From: Thermotoga petrophila RKU-1
GTDB lineage: Bacteria > Thermotogota > Thermotogae > Thermotogales > Thermotogaceae
Length of the DNA stretch: 64,000 nucleotides
Assembly (NCBI RefSeq): GCF_000016785.1
Contig: NC_009486.1
Span: 1,364,001 to 1,428,000 of the forward strand
Reading direction: 5' to 3'
Below, piece after piece: positions 9,631 through 20,673 of this stretch; position 1 is the first letter of the stretch; each line of letters begins with the position of its first letter. The notes under the pieces are model-generated. The model saw only the letters and a list, made by a program, of their open reading frames with translations. It was not told the origin of the DNA and did no database searches. The position numbers and the translations under genes were made by a program.

Positions 9631-10614
9631 TTACCTCCTCATCCTCATTCTCATTCTTGCCATGGTTTTGAAAGAGTTTTCTGGGCCTTCTTCTCTGAGC
9701 TCTCTTCCCGTGAGATGGAGGAAAACGTCGTTGAGCGTGGGTTTGTGGTAGGTGATTTCTTCTATTTTCAAACCCTTCTGCTGTGCCAGCTCAAAGATCT
9801 TCGGTATCGCCCTTCCAGAATCTTCCACGTTCAGCTCCAGCCTTCCATCGGGGAGTTTTTTACACGACTCTATGAATTCGCCTTCGAGACATTCAACGGC
9901 TTCAGAGAATCTCACGTAGATAATCTCTTTTCCAACCATTCGCTTCAACTCATTGGGACTCCCGAGCGCGATGATCTTTCCATGATCTATAATCGCCACC
10001 CTGTCGGCGAGCTGTTCCGCTTCGTCCATGTAGTGGGTGGTGAGAAAAATCGTCATGTTGTGCTCTTTTTTCATTTTCGAGATGTATTCCCACATATGTG
10101 ACCTTGTGTGCGGATCAAGGCCAATGGTGGGTTCGTCGAGGAAGAGAACTTCCGGTTCGTGTATTAAAGATCGAGCTATTTCGAGCCTTCGTGCCATACC
10201 ACCGCTGAACGTTTTAACTGGTTTGTCTTTGAAATCCAGAAGTTCCACGAACTCGAGAAGTTCCAGGATTCTCTTTTTGAGTTTTTCTCCGCCGTATCCG
10301 TATATTCTTCCGTGTATGTACATGTTTTCATACGCGGTGAGCTCTCTGTCCAGTGATTGATCCTGAAAGACTATACCGATTTTTCTTCTAACTTCTCGGG
10401 GCTCTTTCAACACATCGTAGCCGGCGACCCATGCTTTTCCGCTTGTCGGCTTCAAAAGTGTGGTGAGCATGTGAATGGTGGTGGTTTTTCCCGCTCCGTT
10501 TGGGCCAAGAAAGGCGAAGACTTCTCCTTTTTTCACCGAAAAGCTGACTCCCTTGACTGCTTCAAAGTTTCCGAACTTTTTCACCAGGTCTTCCACGACG
10601 ATGATGTCTTCCAT
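9631..10614 (-). CDS. ABC exporter ATPase, DrrA-like
   Basis: A 327-residue ATPase. Walker A GPNGAGKTTT, signature FSGGMARRLEIARSL and Walker B VLFLDEPTIGLD are intact, and the C-terminal extension is typical of DrrA/daunorubicin-type ATPases. It pairs with the permease 4 bp downstream. The ATG at 10614 was chosen because GGAGGTGAC lies directly upstream; the in-frame ATG at 10629 is upstream of that site. The C-terminus ends in an Arg/Met repeat coded by a CTCATT-type microrepeat at 9636-9657, possibly a slippage-prone tail. The operon is preceded by a near-consensus promoter carrying palindromes. Confidence 0.9.
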   Translation of the reverse strand: MEDIIVVEDLVKKFGNFEAVKGVSFSVKKGEVFAFLGPNGAGKTTTIHMLTTLLKPTSGKAWVAGYDVLKEPREVRRKIGIVFQDQSLDRELTAYENMYIHGRIYGYGGEKLKKRILELLEFVELLDFKDKPVKTFSGGMARRLEIARSLIHEPEVLFLDEPTIGLDPHTRSHMWEYISKMKKEHNMTIFLTTHYMDEAEQLADRVAIIDHGKIIALGSPNELKRMVGKEIIYVRFSEAVECLEGEFIESCKKLPDGRLELNVEDSGRAIPKIFELAQQKGLKIEEITYHKPTLNDVFLHLTGRELREEGPENSFKTMARMRMRMRR

Positions 10615-10639
10615 CTTTGTCACCTCCATAGAGTCAAAA

Positions 10640-10659
10640 GATATATCGATAGATATATC
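10640..10659. promoter_or_regulatory. Twin GATATATC palindromes, candidate operator
   Basis: Two copies of the perfect palindrome GATATATC (10640-10647 and 10652-10659) spaced 12 bp centre to centre lie just downstream of the predicted start of a near-consensus promoter. A dimeric repressor bound here would block the exporter operon. No regulator gene is adjacent. Confidence 0.55.
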
Positions 10660-10670
10660 CTCCGAAATTG

Positions 10671-10700
10671 ATTATAAAATAGTATGAATGGATGTGTCAA
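10671..10700 (-). promoter_or_regulatory. Near-consensus promoter of the ABC exporter operon
   Basis: On the minus strand TTGACA (10695-10700) and TATAAT (10671-10676) are both perfect, with an 18-bp spacer. Predicted transcript start is near 10664. Confidence 0.8.
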
Positions 10701-10753
10701 TCGGTTTGAACCTGAAGACAGAGAAGAGGATCTATTAACTTGGAGGGGAAAGC

Positions 10754-10906
10754 ATGGAGAGAGTACGAGATTTCTTCATTCTACTCTTTTGTGTTTTACT
10801 TTTTGTTTACGAATTCCTTGCTTTGAACGTGAGAATAATGTTCAGATCCGTAAAGAAGAAAAAAAGCCGGGAGACAACCCCCGGCTTCAGATTCCCAGTT
10901 CCTTGA
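10754..10906 (+). CDS. Possible 50-residue single-span membrane protein
   Basis: A short open frame starting ATG at 10754 with a good ribosome site, GGAGGGG at 10742-10748. The product has a hydrophobic stretch at about residues 7-27, then a basic cluster (SVKKKKS), which predicts one membrane span with a cytoplasmic basic tail. It lies on the plus strand, divergent from the exporter operon and convergent with serA, and its last 14 codons run through the serA terminator hairpin and overlap serA. No family is recognised. Ribosome site and hydrophobic pattern are what is seen; that it is expressed is inference. Confidence 0.45.
   Translation: MERVRDFFILLFCVLLFVYEFLALNVRIMFRSVKKKKSRETTPGFRFPVP
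10859..10887 (-). terminator. Terminator of the serA operon
   Basis: AAGCCGGG (10864-10871) and CCCGGCTT (10880-10887). On the minus strand the hairpin begins at the serA stop codon and is followed by seven T. Confidence 0.85.
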
Positions 10907-11807
10907 AAATCTTCTCCACGAGTTCTGTTCCAACTCTATTCTGGGCTTCGTCTGTAGAGGCACCTATATGGGGAGTTGCAACAACGTTGTCCAGGTTCAA
11001 AAGTTTTCTTCTGATCTCATCAGTGGGTGGTTCCACCTCGAAAACGTCGAGCCCCGCGGCGTAAACTTTTCCACTCACAAGGGCTTCGTACAGGGCTTCT
11101 TCGTCGATCGTCCCTCCGCGGGCTGTGTTTACTATGATGACACCGTCTTTCATCTTTGCGATGCTCTCTCTGTTTATGATGTGCCTGGTTGATTCCGTGA
11201 GAGGCACATGCAGAGAAATGAAGTCGCTTTCTCTGAAAAGAGTATCCAGATCCACATATTCAACGGGAAGATCCGTTGCGGGTTTTGCGGGATCGTAAGC
11301 GATGATTTTCATTCCAAAGGCAAGGGCTCTTTTTGCCACTTCCTGTCCGATGTTTCCAAATCCAATGAGTCCCAGTGTTTTTCCAAGAAGTTCCTTTCCA
11401 TTGAGTGCTTTCTTTTCCCATTTTCCTTCTTTGAGGGATATGGTGGCTCTTGCTATGTGACGAGCGCAGGCGAGCATCAAACCCATCGCGAGTTCTGCCA
11501 CGGATGGAGCGCTGGCACCTGGAGTGTTGAGAATTTTTATTCCTTTCTCCTTGGCCTTTTGAACGTCTATGTTATCCAGCCCAATACCTGCCCTTGCTAT
11601 GATCTTCAAGTTCTTTCCGGCTTCTATGATATCAGCCGTGACCTTAGTGGCGCTTCTGACGACAAGAACATCAATCTCTGGTATGATCTTCATCAATTCG
11701 TCTTTTTCCAGGTGTTCCGATGTGACTTCGAGTTCATCTTTGCTCATAAGAAGCTGCGTTGCCTCTTTATCGAGAGGATCGTTCACGTGCACTCTGTATC
11801 TCGCCAT
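10887..11807 (-). CDS. serA: D-3-phosphoglycerate dehydrogenase, short form
   Basis: A 306-residue D-isomer 2-hydroxyacid dehydrogenase. It would oxidise 3-phosphoglycerate to 3-phosphohydroxypyruvate for serine synthesis. The NAD loop GLIGFGNIGQEVA is at about 145, followed by NTARGG with the substrate arginine and PHIGAST with the catalytic histidine. It lacks the C-terminal ACT domain of longer SerA proteins, so allosteric serine feedback of that type is not expected. The ATG at 11807 was preferred over in-frame ATG/GTG codons at 11813 and 11816, which fall within the GGGGAG ribosome site. The aminotransferase gene upstream completes the next pathway step. Confidence 0.92.
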   Translation of the reverse strand: MARYRVHVNDPLDKEATQLLMSKDELEVTSEHLEKDELMKIIPEIDVLVVRSATKVTADIIEAGKNLKIIARAGIGLDNIDVQKAKEKGIKILNTPGASAPSVAELAMGLMLACARHIARATISLKEGKWEKKALNGKELLGKTLGLIGFGNIGQEVAKRALAFGMKIIAYDPAKPATDLPVEYVDLDTLFRESDFISLHVPLTESTRHIINRESIAKMKDGVIIVNTARGGTIDEEALYEALVSGKVYAAGLDVFEVEPPTDEIRRKLLNLDNVVATPHIGASTDEAQNRVGTELVEKIFKELGI

Positions 11808-11812
11808 CTTCA

Positions 11813-12967
11813 TCACTCCCCAATGAATTCTTTAGCGAAGACGGCTTCGGCTGCTTTAACACCGGCTCCGAGTTCGAATTCATAACCGAGTTCTTTCAAG
11901 GTAAATTCAAGAGCGGAGATGGCGGTTATGGTGTCGAAGGGTGACATGTAGCCGAGATGTGCTATCCTGAATATCTTTCCTTTGAGTTTTCCTTGTCCAC
12001 CGGCAATGCTCACACCGTATTTGTCTCTCATAATCTTGGGAATCTGTTTTCCATCGATACCCTCAGGTACTTTCACAGCCGTTACAACGTTTCCTGGTCT
12101 TTTCGAAAGGAGTTCCAATCCAAGTGCTTTCACCGCCGCTCTTGTCGCGTCTCCCAGTATTCTGTGCCTTTCCCACACGTTCTCTATGCCTTCCTCTTTT
12201 ATCATCTGAAGAGCCTTTCTCAACATGTATATCATATTTACTGCGGGAGTGTAAGGATTGTCAGGGTAAGATTTCTTGTAGGCCCTCAGATCGAAGTAAT
12301 ATCTTGGAGACCTGGATTTTTCCACGAGCTCCCACGCTTTGTCGTTGAGAGAGATGAGAGCCAGTCCAGGAGGCAACATCAAACCCTTCTGAGAACCTGT
12401 GACAACGACGTCTACACCCCACTCGTCCATCTTCAGTGGTTCTGCCCCAAGAGCGCTGACAGCGTCTGTTACAAGAACAACGTCTTTTTCCTTCGTGACT
12501 CTGGCGATTCCTTCAAGGTCTATGACTGTACCTGTCGAGGTTTCACTGTAGGTGGTGAAAACGACTTTCGCATCGGGGTTTTTGTTGAGAGCCTCTTCGA
12601 TCTGTTCAGGTGTGACCGCGTCTCCCCATTCGAGGGCGATTTCTACGATATCGGCACCGTAAGCCTGACAGAGCTCTTTCCATCTTTCACCGAATTTCCC
12701 GGCCACAACCACTATCGCCTTGTCTCCGGGACTAACGAGATTCGCCACCGCCGCCTCCATAGCTCCTGTTCCCGTAGAAGCAAAGGCGTACACGTTGTTT
12801 TTTGTTTGGAAGACGTACTTTGCGTTTTCGAGGGTTTCTTCCATTATGGAAATGAACTGAGGTGTTCTGTGGTGGATTGTTTCCTTCGCTCCTTCTGTTA
12901 AAATATCGTTTGGTACTGGAGTTGGTCCGGGTGCCATTATGTAGTGTTTCTTAAGAAACTTTCCCAT
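11813..12967 (-). CDS. Class V aminotransferase (alanine-glyoxylate / serine-pyruvate type)
   Basis: A 384-residue PLP enzyme. Motifs: GPTPVP near the N-terminus, [10 protein letters not shown] with the PLP lysine near residue 193, and FRIAHLG near the C-terminus. Relatives exchange amino groups among serine, alanine, glyoxylate and pyruvate. It is first in an operon with phosphoglycerate dehydrogenase, 5 bp upstream of that gene. This suggests it may act as the phosphoserine-forming aminotransferase in serine synthesis, or run serine/glycine exchange. The exact substrate cannot be read from sequence. Confidence 0.9.
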   Translation of the reverse strand: MGKFLKKHYIMAPGPTPVPNDILTEGAKETIHHRTPQFISIMEETLENAKYVFQTKNNVYAFASTGTGAMEAAVANLVSPGDKAIVVVAGKFGERWKELCQAYGADIVEIALEWGDAVTPEQIEEALNKNPDAKVVFTTYSETSTGTVIDLEGIARVTKEKDVVLVTDAVSALGAEPLKMDEWGVDVVVTGSQKGLMLPPGLALISLNDKAWELVEKSRSPRYYFDLRAYKKSYPDNPYTPAVNMIYMLRKALQMIKEEGIENVWERHRILGDATRAAVKALGLELLSKRPGNVVTAVKVPEGIDGKQIPKIMRDKYGVSIAGGQGKLKGKIFRIAHLGYMSPFDTITAISALEFTLKELGYEFELGAGVKAAEAVFAKEFIGE

Positions 12968-13014
12968 GGAACTCCCCCTTTCCAGGATGGTGGTGCTTGT
13001 TATTTTTTTAACTA

Positions 13015-13020
13015 ATTATA
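13015..13020 (-). promoter_or_regulatory. Candidate -10 of the aminotransferase-serA operon
   Basis: TATAAT on the minus strand, 48 bp upstream of the aminotransferase start; no clear -35. Confidence 0.45.
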
Positions 13021-13088
13021 CTACCAGAATTTTTACAGACGGATGAAGCATATTTATCAAAAGAGACGAGAAACCAAAAAAATCTGTT

Positions 13089-13097
13089 TGCTATAAT
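13089..13097 (+). promoter_or_regulatory. Extended -10 promoter of the frr-uppS-cdsA-alaS operon
   Basis: TGCTATAAT fits TGnTATAAT, 77 bp before the frr start. No good -35 is seen. Confidence 0.55.
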
Positions 13098-13173
13098 CTT
13101 GAGAGGTGTTGGGAATATTATACAATGGCCATCGACAGTGTAAACACAAATTTCAAACGAGGAGGGGAAAGGC

Positions 13174-13731
13174 ATGGTGAATCCAATCATAAAAGAAGCG
13201 AAGGAAAAGATGAAGAAAACGCTGGAAAGGATTGAGGATGAACTGAGGAAGATGAGAACAGGAAAGCCCTCTCCAGCCATTCTTGAGGAAATCAAGGTAG
13301 ATTACTACGGTGTTCCAACTCCTGTGAATCAGCTCGCCACGATCTCTGTTTCTGAAGAAAGAACCCTCGTTATAAAACCCTGGGATAAAAGCGTTCTTTC
13401 TCTCATAGAGAAAGCGATCAATGCATCTGATCTTGGTTTGAACCCCATAAATGATGGAAACGTGATCAGGCTTGTCTTTCCTTCTCCAACCACTGAGCAG
13501 AGGGAAAAGTGGGTTAAAAAGGCGAAGGAGATCGTCGAGGAAGGGAAAATCGCCATCAGAAACATCAGAAGAGATATTTTGAAGAAGATAAAAGAAGATC
13601 AGAAGGAAGGCAAAATTCCAGAAGATGATGCCAAAAGACTGGAAAACGAAATACAGAAGCTAACAGATGAGTTCATTGAAAATCTGGACAAGGTATTCGA
13701 AATCAAGAAAGAGGAGATCATGGAATTTTGA
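13174..13731 (+). CDS. frr: Ribosome recycling factor
   Basis: A 185-residue protein of standard length that splits post-termination ribosomes with EF-G. The family core [17 protein letters not shown] is present, and the C-terminal helix is rich in Lys/Glu. The ATG at 13174 follows AGGAGGGGAAA. It overlaps uppS by 4 bp (TTGA) and starts a tightly packed operon of translation and envelope genes. Confidence 0.97.
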   Translation: MVNPIIKEAKEKMKKTLERIEDELRKMRTGKPSPAILEEIKVDYYGVPTPVNQLATISVSEERTLVIKPWDKSVLSLIEKAINASDLGLNPINDGNVIRLVFPSPTTEQREKWVKKAKEIVEEGKIAIRNIRRDILKKIKEDQKEGKIPEDDAKRLENEIQKLTDEFIENLDKVFEIKKEEIMEF

Positions 13732-14429
13732 GAATACCACAGCACGTTGCGATTATAATGGATGGAAACGGCAGATGGGCGAAAAAGCGGGGTCTTCCCA
13801 GAATAAAAGGGCACCAGCGAGGTGCAAAGGTGCTTCATAATACCGTGAAATGGTCATTGGAAATGGGAATAAAGTATCTCACGGCTTTTTCTTTCTCCAC
13901 AGAGAACTGGAAAAGGCCGAAGGAAGAAGTGGAGTTCCTCATGGATCTTTTCGTTCAGATGATAGACCGTGAAATGGAACTCCTCAGAAAAGAAAGAGTC
14001 AGAGTGAGAATCCTTGGAAGAAAAGAAGGTCTTTCGGAGAAGGTGTTGAAAAAGTGGCAGGAAGTGGAAGAAAAAACGAAAGAGTTCGATCGGATGACGC
14101 TTGTAATTGCGTTCAACTACGGAGGTAGAAGGGAGATTCTCGACGCGGTAGAATCTATTTTAAAGGATGTGTCTCAGGGGAAGAAAATAGAGCTCACTGA
14201 GGAGACTTTCCGTCAGTATCTGTATTTACCCGATGTTCCAGATCCGGATTTGATAATAAGGACCTCAGGTGAGATGAGACTCAGTAATTTCCTTCTCTGG
14301 CAGTCCGCATACTCCGAGCTTTATTTTTTCAAAAAACCGTGGCCGGATTTCACGAAGAGGGATTTTCTGAGGGCTATAGAGAGTTATTCAAAAAGGGAAA
14401 GAAGATTCGGGGGTCTGATCAATGGATGA
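13728..14429 (+). CDS. uppS: Undecaprenyl diphosphate synthase (cis-prenyltransferase)
   Basis: A 233-residue enzyme that elongates farnesyl diphosphate to the C55 lipid carrier of cell-wall synthesis. The signature [14 protein letters not shown] carries the catalytic aspartate, and [19 protein letters not shown] and YSELYF follow. The start is TTG at 13728, overlapping the frr stop. It overlaps cdsA by 8 bp; the uppS-cdsA pair is widely conserved. Confidence 0.97.
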   Translation: MRIPQHVAIIMDGNGRWAKKRGLPRIKGHQRGAKVLHNTVKWSLEMGIKYLTAFSFSTENWKRPKEEVEFLMDLFVQMIDREMELLRKERVRVRILGRKEGLSEKVLKKWQEVEEKTKEFDRMTLVIAFNYGGRREILDAVESILKDVSQGKKIELTEETFRQYLYLPDVPDPDLIIRTSGEMRLSNFLLWQSAYSELYFFKKPWPDFTKRDFLRAIESYSKRERRFGGLING

Positions 14430-15234
14430 TTTGAAAACCAGAGTCATAACCGCGAGTATCGTAGCACCTTTCGTTGTTCTGTGTTTCGTGAGTTACGAGA
14501 GTCTGATAGGACTCGTTTCCGCTATCGTCATTCTGGCAGGCTACGAATTCATCACACTTGAAATGAAAGAACGTGATGCGCGATTTTTCTATGTGATACT
14601 CCTTGCTCTGTATCCCGTTCTCTACGGCTTAGTTTTTGAAGAACCTACACAGCCGCTGTCGATCCTCTTCATAACTGGAGTGGTTTTCTCTCTGATAGCA
14701 GACAAAGATCCTTCGCAGGTGTTCAAGACGATCGCTTCCTTTTCGATCGCTCTCATTTACATTACCTTCTTCCTCAGTTTCTTTCTTCCGATTTATCGGA
14801 ATTTTGGTGCCGCGAACGCTCTTCTCGTTCTCACCTCCACCTGGGTGTTCGATTCCTTCGCATACTTCGCGGGTTTGAAATTTGGCAAAACGAGGATCTC
14901 TCCCCGATACAGTCCAAGAAAGAGTCTTGAGGGAGTGATAGGAGGATTCCTGGGTGTTGTCATCTACACCTTTTTGTATCGACTCGTTGTGAATGATCTG
15001 CTCTCTGTGAACGTGATAAATTTCAGAACGTTCCTTCCTTTCGCCGCAACGGTCGCGGTTATGGACACCTTCGGTGATATTTTTGAATCGGCCCTGAAGA
15101 GACACTACGGTGTCAAAGATTCTGGGAAAACCCTTCCGGGTCACGGAGGGATGCTCGACAGAATAGATGGACTGCTCTTTGTTGCTCCTGTCAGCTACAT
15201 CGTGTTCAAAATCTTAGAAGGAGTGGTGCGATGA
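14422..15234 (+). CDS. cdsA: Phosphatidate cytidylyltransferase (CDP-diacylglycerol synthase)
   Basis: A 270-residue polytopic membrane enzyme that makes CDP-diacylglycerol from phosphatidate and CTP. The C-terminal half holds the family signature: [12 protein letters not shown] at about 170 and [19 protein letters not shown] at about 232-251. About seven hydrophobic segments are visible. The ATG at 14422 overlaps uppS, and the stop overlaps alaS (ATGA). Confidence 0.95.
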   Translation: MDDLKTRVITASIVAPFVVLCFVSYESLIGLVSAIVILAGYEFITLEMKERDARFFYVILLALYPVLYGLVFEEPTQPLSILFITGVVFSLIADKDPSQVFKTIASFSIALIYITFFLSFFLPIYRNFGAANALLVLTSTWVFDSFAYFAGLKFGKTRISPRYSPRKSLEGVIGGFLGVVIYTFLYRLVVNDLLSVNVINFRTFLPFAATVAVMDTFGDIFESALKRHYGVKDSGKTLPGHGGMLDRIDGLLFVAPVSYIVFKILEGVVR

Positions 15235-17822
15235 GATACATGACTTCCGAAGAGATCAGAGAAGCTTTTTTGAAATTCTTTGAGAAAAAGGGACACAAGA
15301 TACTACCGAGTGCTTCTCTCATACCGGACGATCCTCAGCTTCTCTTCACCGTGGCCGGCATGGTTCCTTTCAAGCCCATTTTCTGGGGCAAAGTCGAACC
15401 CGTTTACACGAGGGTGGCTACCTGTCAGAAGTGTTTGAGAACCGTTGATATAGAGAACGTGGGAAAGACTCCAAGGCACCATACGTTCTTTGAAATGCTC
15501 GGTAATTTCTCCTTTGGAGACTATTTCAAAGAAGAAGCCATAGAGTGGGCCTGGGAGTTTCTCACCCAGGTGCTTGGGGTTCCTGAAGAAAAACTGTGGG
15601 TCTCCGTCTACGAGGAAGACGAAGAGGCCTTCAGAATCTGGAACGAAAAGATAGGTCTTCCCGAGAAGAAAATTTTGAGAATGGGAAAAGAAGACAATTT
15701 CTGGGGGCCGGCTGGGCCAACGGGGCCGTGCGGTCCCGATACGGAGATCTTTTACGATACAGGGTACTCGAAGGGCTGTCCTGAGGGCGAAGAGTGTACT
15801 CCTGCCAATTCTGAAGGGCGATTCGTGGAGATATGGAACCTTGTTTTCACCGAGTATTACCAGGACGAAGAAGGAAAGCTCCATCCGCTTCCACGAAAGA
15901 ACATCGATACGGGAGCTGGTCTTGAAAGGTTCTGTGCGATGATGCAGGGAGTTTACAGCAATTTCGACACAGATCTGTTCCAGCCGATAATAAACCGCAT
16001 AGAGGAATTGACGGGGGTTGGCTACAAAACAGATGAAGAAAAAGACGTTTCCATCAGGGTCATAGCCGATCATATGAGGGCCATCACCTTCCTGATCAGT
16101 GAAGGTGTTTTCCCTTCCAACGAGGGAAGAGGATACGTTCTCAGAAGGATCATAAGACGCGCGATGAGACACGGAATACTCCTTGGCATGAGTGAACCGT
16201 TCCTTTACAGAATCGTTGATGCTGTGGCGGAGAAGATGGGAAAGGTCTATCCGGAGATCGTTCGCGGTGAAAGTATGGTGAAAGAAGTTCTCTCTGCAGA
16301 AGAAAGCAGATTTCTAAAGACTCTCGAGCAGGGAATGAAGGTCTTCGACGAGATCGTTGAGAAAAAGGGAAGGATAGATTCCGAAGACGCGTTCAAACTC
16401 TACGACACATACGGACTTCCACTGGAACTCACACTCGAAATCGCAAGGGAGAAGGGTGTGGAAGTCGATGTGAAAGAATTCAACAAATACATGGAAGAAC
16501 AACAGCGAAAGTCAAGGGTTGCTCTGGGAGATGTGGAATTTGCCAGGAGGTACGAGTACCTTGAAGAACTCCCCAAAGATTTCCGAACCGAATTCACTGG
16601 GTACGAAAAACTCGAGGATGAGGGTGAGGTCGTCCTCATAGCCAAGAACGAAAAAGCGGTGGAAGATGCAACAGAAGACGCGGTGGAAGTAGTGTTTTCA
16701 AAAACACCATTCTACGCTGAGAAGGGTGGTCAGGTATCCGACACGGGAACGGTGGAATGGGAAGATGGAAAAGCGCTTGTAGAATACGTTTTTGAAGCTT
16801 CAGAGGGTGTGATCGTCCACAGAATCAAGGTACTGGCCGGCACTCTGAGAAGAGGTCAGAAAGTGGTTCTCAGAGTGGATAAGAAGAGAAGAGAGGCCAC
16901 AATGAGAAATCACACGGCGACGCATCTACTTCACGCGGCTTTGAAGAAGGTCCTGGGAGACCACGTGAGGCAGGCAGGATCCTTGGTTGCACCCGACAGG
17001 CTGAGATTTGATTTCACACATTTCAAGGGTCTTTCGATGGCAGAAATAGAACAGGTGGAGAATCTGGTGAACGAATGGATCATGGAAGCGATTCCGGTCG
17101 AGGTGAGGTACACAAGCTACGAAGAAGCGGTAAAGTCCGGAGTTGTTGCGCTTTTCACGGAAAAGTATGGAGATGTGGTCAGGGTCGTCGAGGTTCCTGG
17201 TGTGAGTAAAGAACTCTGTGGCGGAACGCATGTGAGCAACACAGGGCAGATAGGTCTGTTCAAGATCATCTCGGAGGAATCCGTTTCGTCAGGTGTGCGA
17301 AGAATCGAAGCGGTCACTGGCTTTAGTACCCTGGAACTCCTGAGAAACCAGAAAAAACTGATCGATCAGCTGAAAGAAATCCTCGGAGCAAGGGAAGACG
17401 AGCTCACGGACAGGGTTCTGGGTTTGAGAGAGAAAGTGAAGGAACTCGAAAAGAAACTCTCTCAGGGAAGGATTTCCGAAGAAAAGATAGCCATGAAACA
17501 GCTGGAAGATGGTGCGAGGGTCTTCTACGCTGTTTTTGAAGATGTCGAAGCAAAACACCTTGGAGGAATAGCGGACAACGTTTTGAAAAAGGAAAGGGAA
17601 GGCATTGTTATTCTCCTCAGTAAGTTCGAAGACAAGGTTTCCCTCGTTGTGAAGGTTTCTGAGAATCTCCTTGACAAGTACGATGCCTCTTCCATAGCAC
17701 GGAACATAGCGAAGGAACTCGGTGGAAGTGGAGGGGGCCGAAGGAATTTTGCCCAGGCGGGTGGAAGACATCCGGAAAAGATAAGAGGCGTTCTGGAACG
17801 TCTCGAAGAGTTTCTGAGGTGA
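15231..17822 (+). CDS. alaS: Alanyl-tRNA synthetase
   Basis: An 863-residue class II synthetase with all domains. The catalytic core is at the N-terminus ([19 protein letters not shown]). The editing domain has HTATHLLH near residue 565 and CGGTH near 662, the zinc/editing ligands. A coiled coil at about 700-760 leads to a C-terminal GGSGGG-type C-Ala domain. Length and order are standard. It overlaps cdsA by 4 bp and is followed 6 bp later by the sliding-clamp-like gene. Confidence 0.98.
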   Translation: MRYMTSEEIREAFLKFFEKKGHKILPSASLIPDDPQLLFTVAGMVPFKPIFWGKVEPVYTRVATCQKCLRTVDIENVGKTPRHHTFFEMLGNFSFGDYFKEEAIEWAWEFLTQVLGVPEEKLWVSVYEEDEEAFRIWNEKIGLPEKKILRMGKEDNFWGPAGPTGPCGPDTEIFYDTGYSKGCPEGEECTPANSEGRFVEIWNLVFTEYYQDEEGKLHPLPRKNIDTGAGLERFCAMMQGVYSNFDTDLFQPIINRIEELTGVGYKTDEEKDVSIRVIADHMRAITFLISEGVFPSNEGRGYVLRRIIRRAMRHGILLGMSEPFLYRIVDAVAEKMGKVYPEIVRGESMVKEVLSAEESRFLKTLEQGMKVFDEIVEKKGRIDSEDAFKLYDTYGLPLELTLEIAREKGVEVDVKEFNKYMEEQQRKSRVALGDVEFARRYEYLEELPKDFRTEFTGYEKLEDEGEVVLIAKNEKAVEDATEDAVEVVFSKTPFYAEKGGQVSDTGTVEWEDGKALVEYVFEASEGVIVHRIKVLAGTLRRGQKVVLRVDKKRREATMRNHTATHLLHAALKKVLGDHVRQAGSLVAPDRLRFDFTHFKGLSMAEIEQVENLVNEWIMEAIPVEVRYTSYEEAVKSGVVALFTEKYGDVVRVVEVPGVSKELCGGTHVSNTGQIGLFKIISEESVSSGVRRIEAVTGFSTLELLRNQKKLIDQLKEILGAREDELTDRVLGLREKVKELEKKLSQGRISEEKIAMKQLEDGARVFYAVFEDVEAKHLGGIADNVLKKEREGIVILLSKFEDKVSLVVKVSENLLDKYDASSIARNIAKELGGSGGGRRNFAQAGGRHPEKIRGVLERLEEFLR

Positions 17823-18836
17823 AACTCTGTGGAACTTGTCGTTGATGCTCATGAACTCAAAGAGTGGGTCTATCTGCTCGATAAACTGGTTGGAACAACC
17901 GAACCCACTGCGAGATTTCTCAGTTTCTTTTACAGAGATGGGCTCTGGGTGAGTGCGAGCGACAACTGTGCTAAAGTGGAGATATTCCTGGGGGAGATAC
18001 CCCGATTCGAAGGCAGCAGGATCGTTTCTCTAGATCTTGTGAAGTATTTTTTGAGTGATGTTAGAGTCAGTGATGTTCGAATCACCGTCCTTCAGGAACG
18101 GCTCGTTCTGAGAGCGGGGAATGAAGTTCTGGACGTTCGGTGCAAAACGGGAGAAATTCCTCCAGGAGATGGCGAAGAGGAATTTCTCTGCACACTCACG
18201 AAGCGTGAATTCGAAGGAGCGTTGAACTTTGCCAGTTCTAATCTCGACGAAGGGGAATTCCTGATTCTTCTTTTTGAGGAAAAAGATGTTTTGATGTTTG
18301 GATCATCAGCAGGCATTATGACCCTCGCACAGATCTCTACAATTCCGAAGAATCCCTTTTCTACAAAAATTCCGTACGTCACGGTGAGGCACATTTTCAA
18401 AGCTTTTCAAAGACTGGATGTTCAGACTCTGGACTTCTATGAGAAATCTGGAAAACTCGTGGTGAAGTATCCTCATTTTGTTATGGAAGTTTGTGGTGAC
18501 GAAGTGAAAGAAGGAGAGATCAAAAAACTGAGGGCTTTGCTGGAAGAAAAGACCGTAGAACGGATAGAAGCGAAGAAGCAGGTCCTTGCAAAGCTCGTGA
18601 GAAAAGCCTCAGTGCTCTCAAGAGGAGATTACGCCACGATCTCAAGAAGAGGGGAAAGTCTGAAAGTTCAGGTAAAACGAAAGAATCTCAGTTACACTGC
18701 GGAACTTTTTGTGGAATCCGGAAGAGATTTTGTTGTGGTGTTTCCTTCGAAGAAATTGAGAAGTGCCCTCGCACGGATGGACACCGAAAGGATATTTCTT
18801 GAGATCACAGAAAGGTTCCTGAAGATCTCCAATTTT

Positions 18837-20667
<1,831 letters not shown>

Positions 20668-20673
20668 GGATCG

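Noticed and set aside
10684-11064. 126-codon plus-strand frame beside the ABC exporter
   Set aside because: Two thirds lie antisense to serA; the overlapping frame at 10754 has the better ribosome site and hydrophobic pattern.
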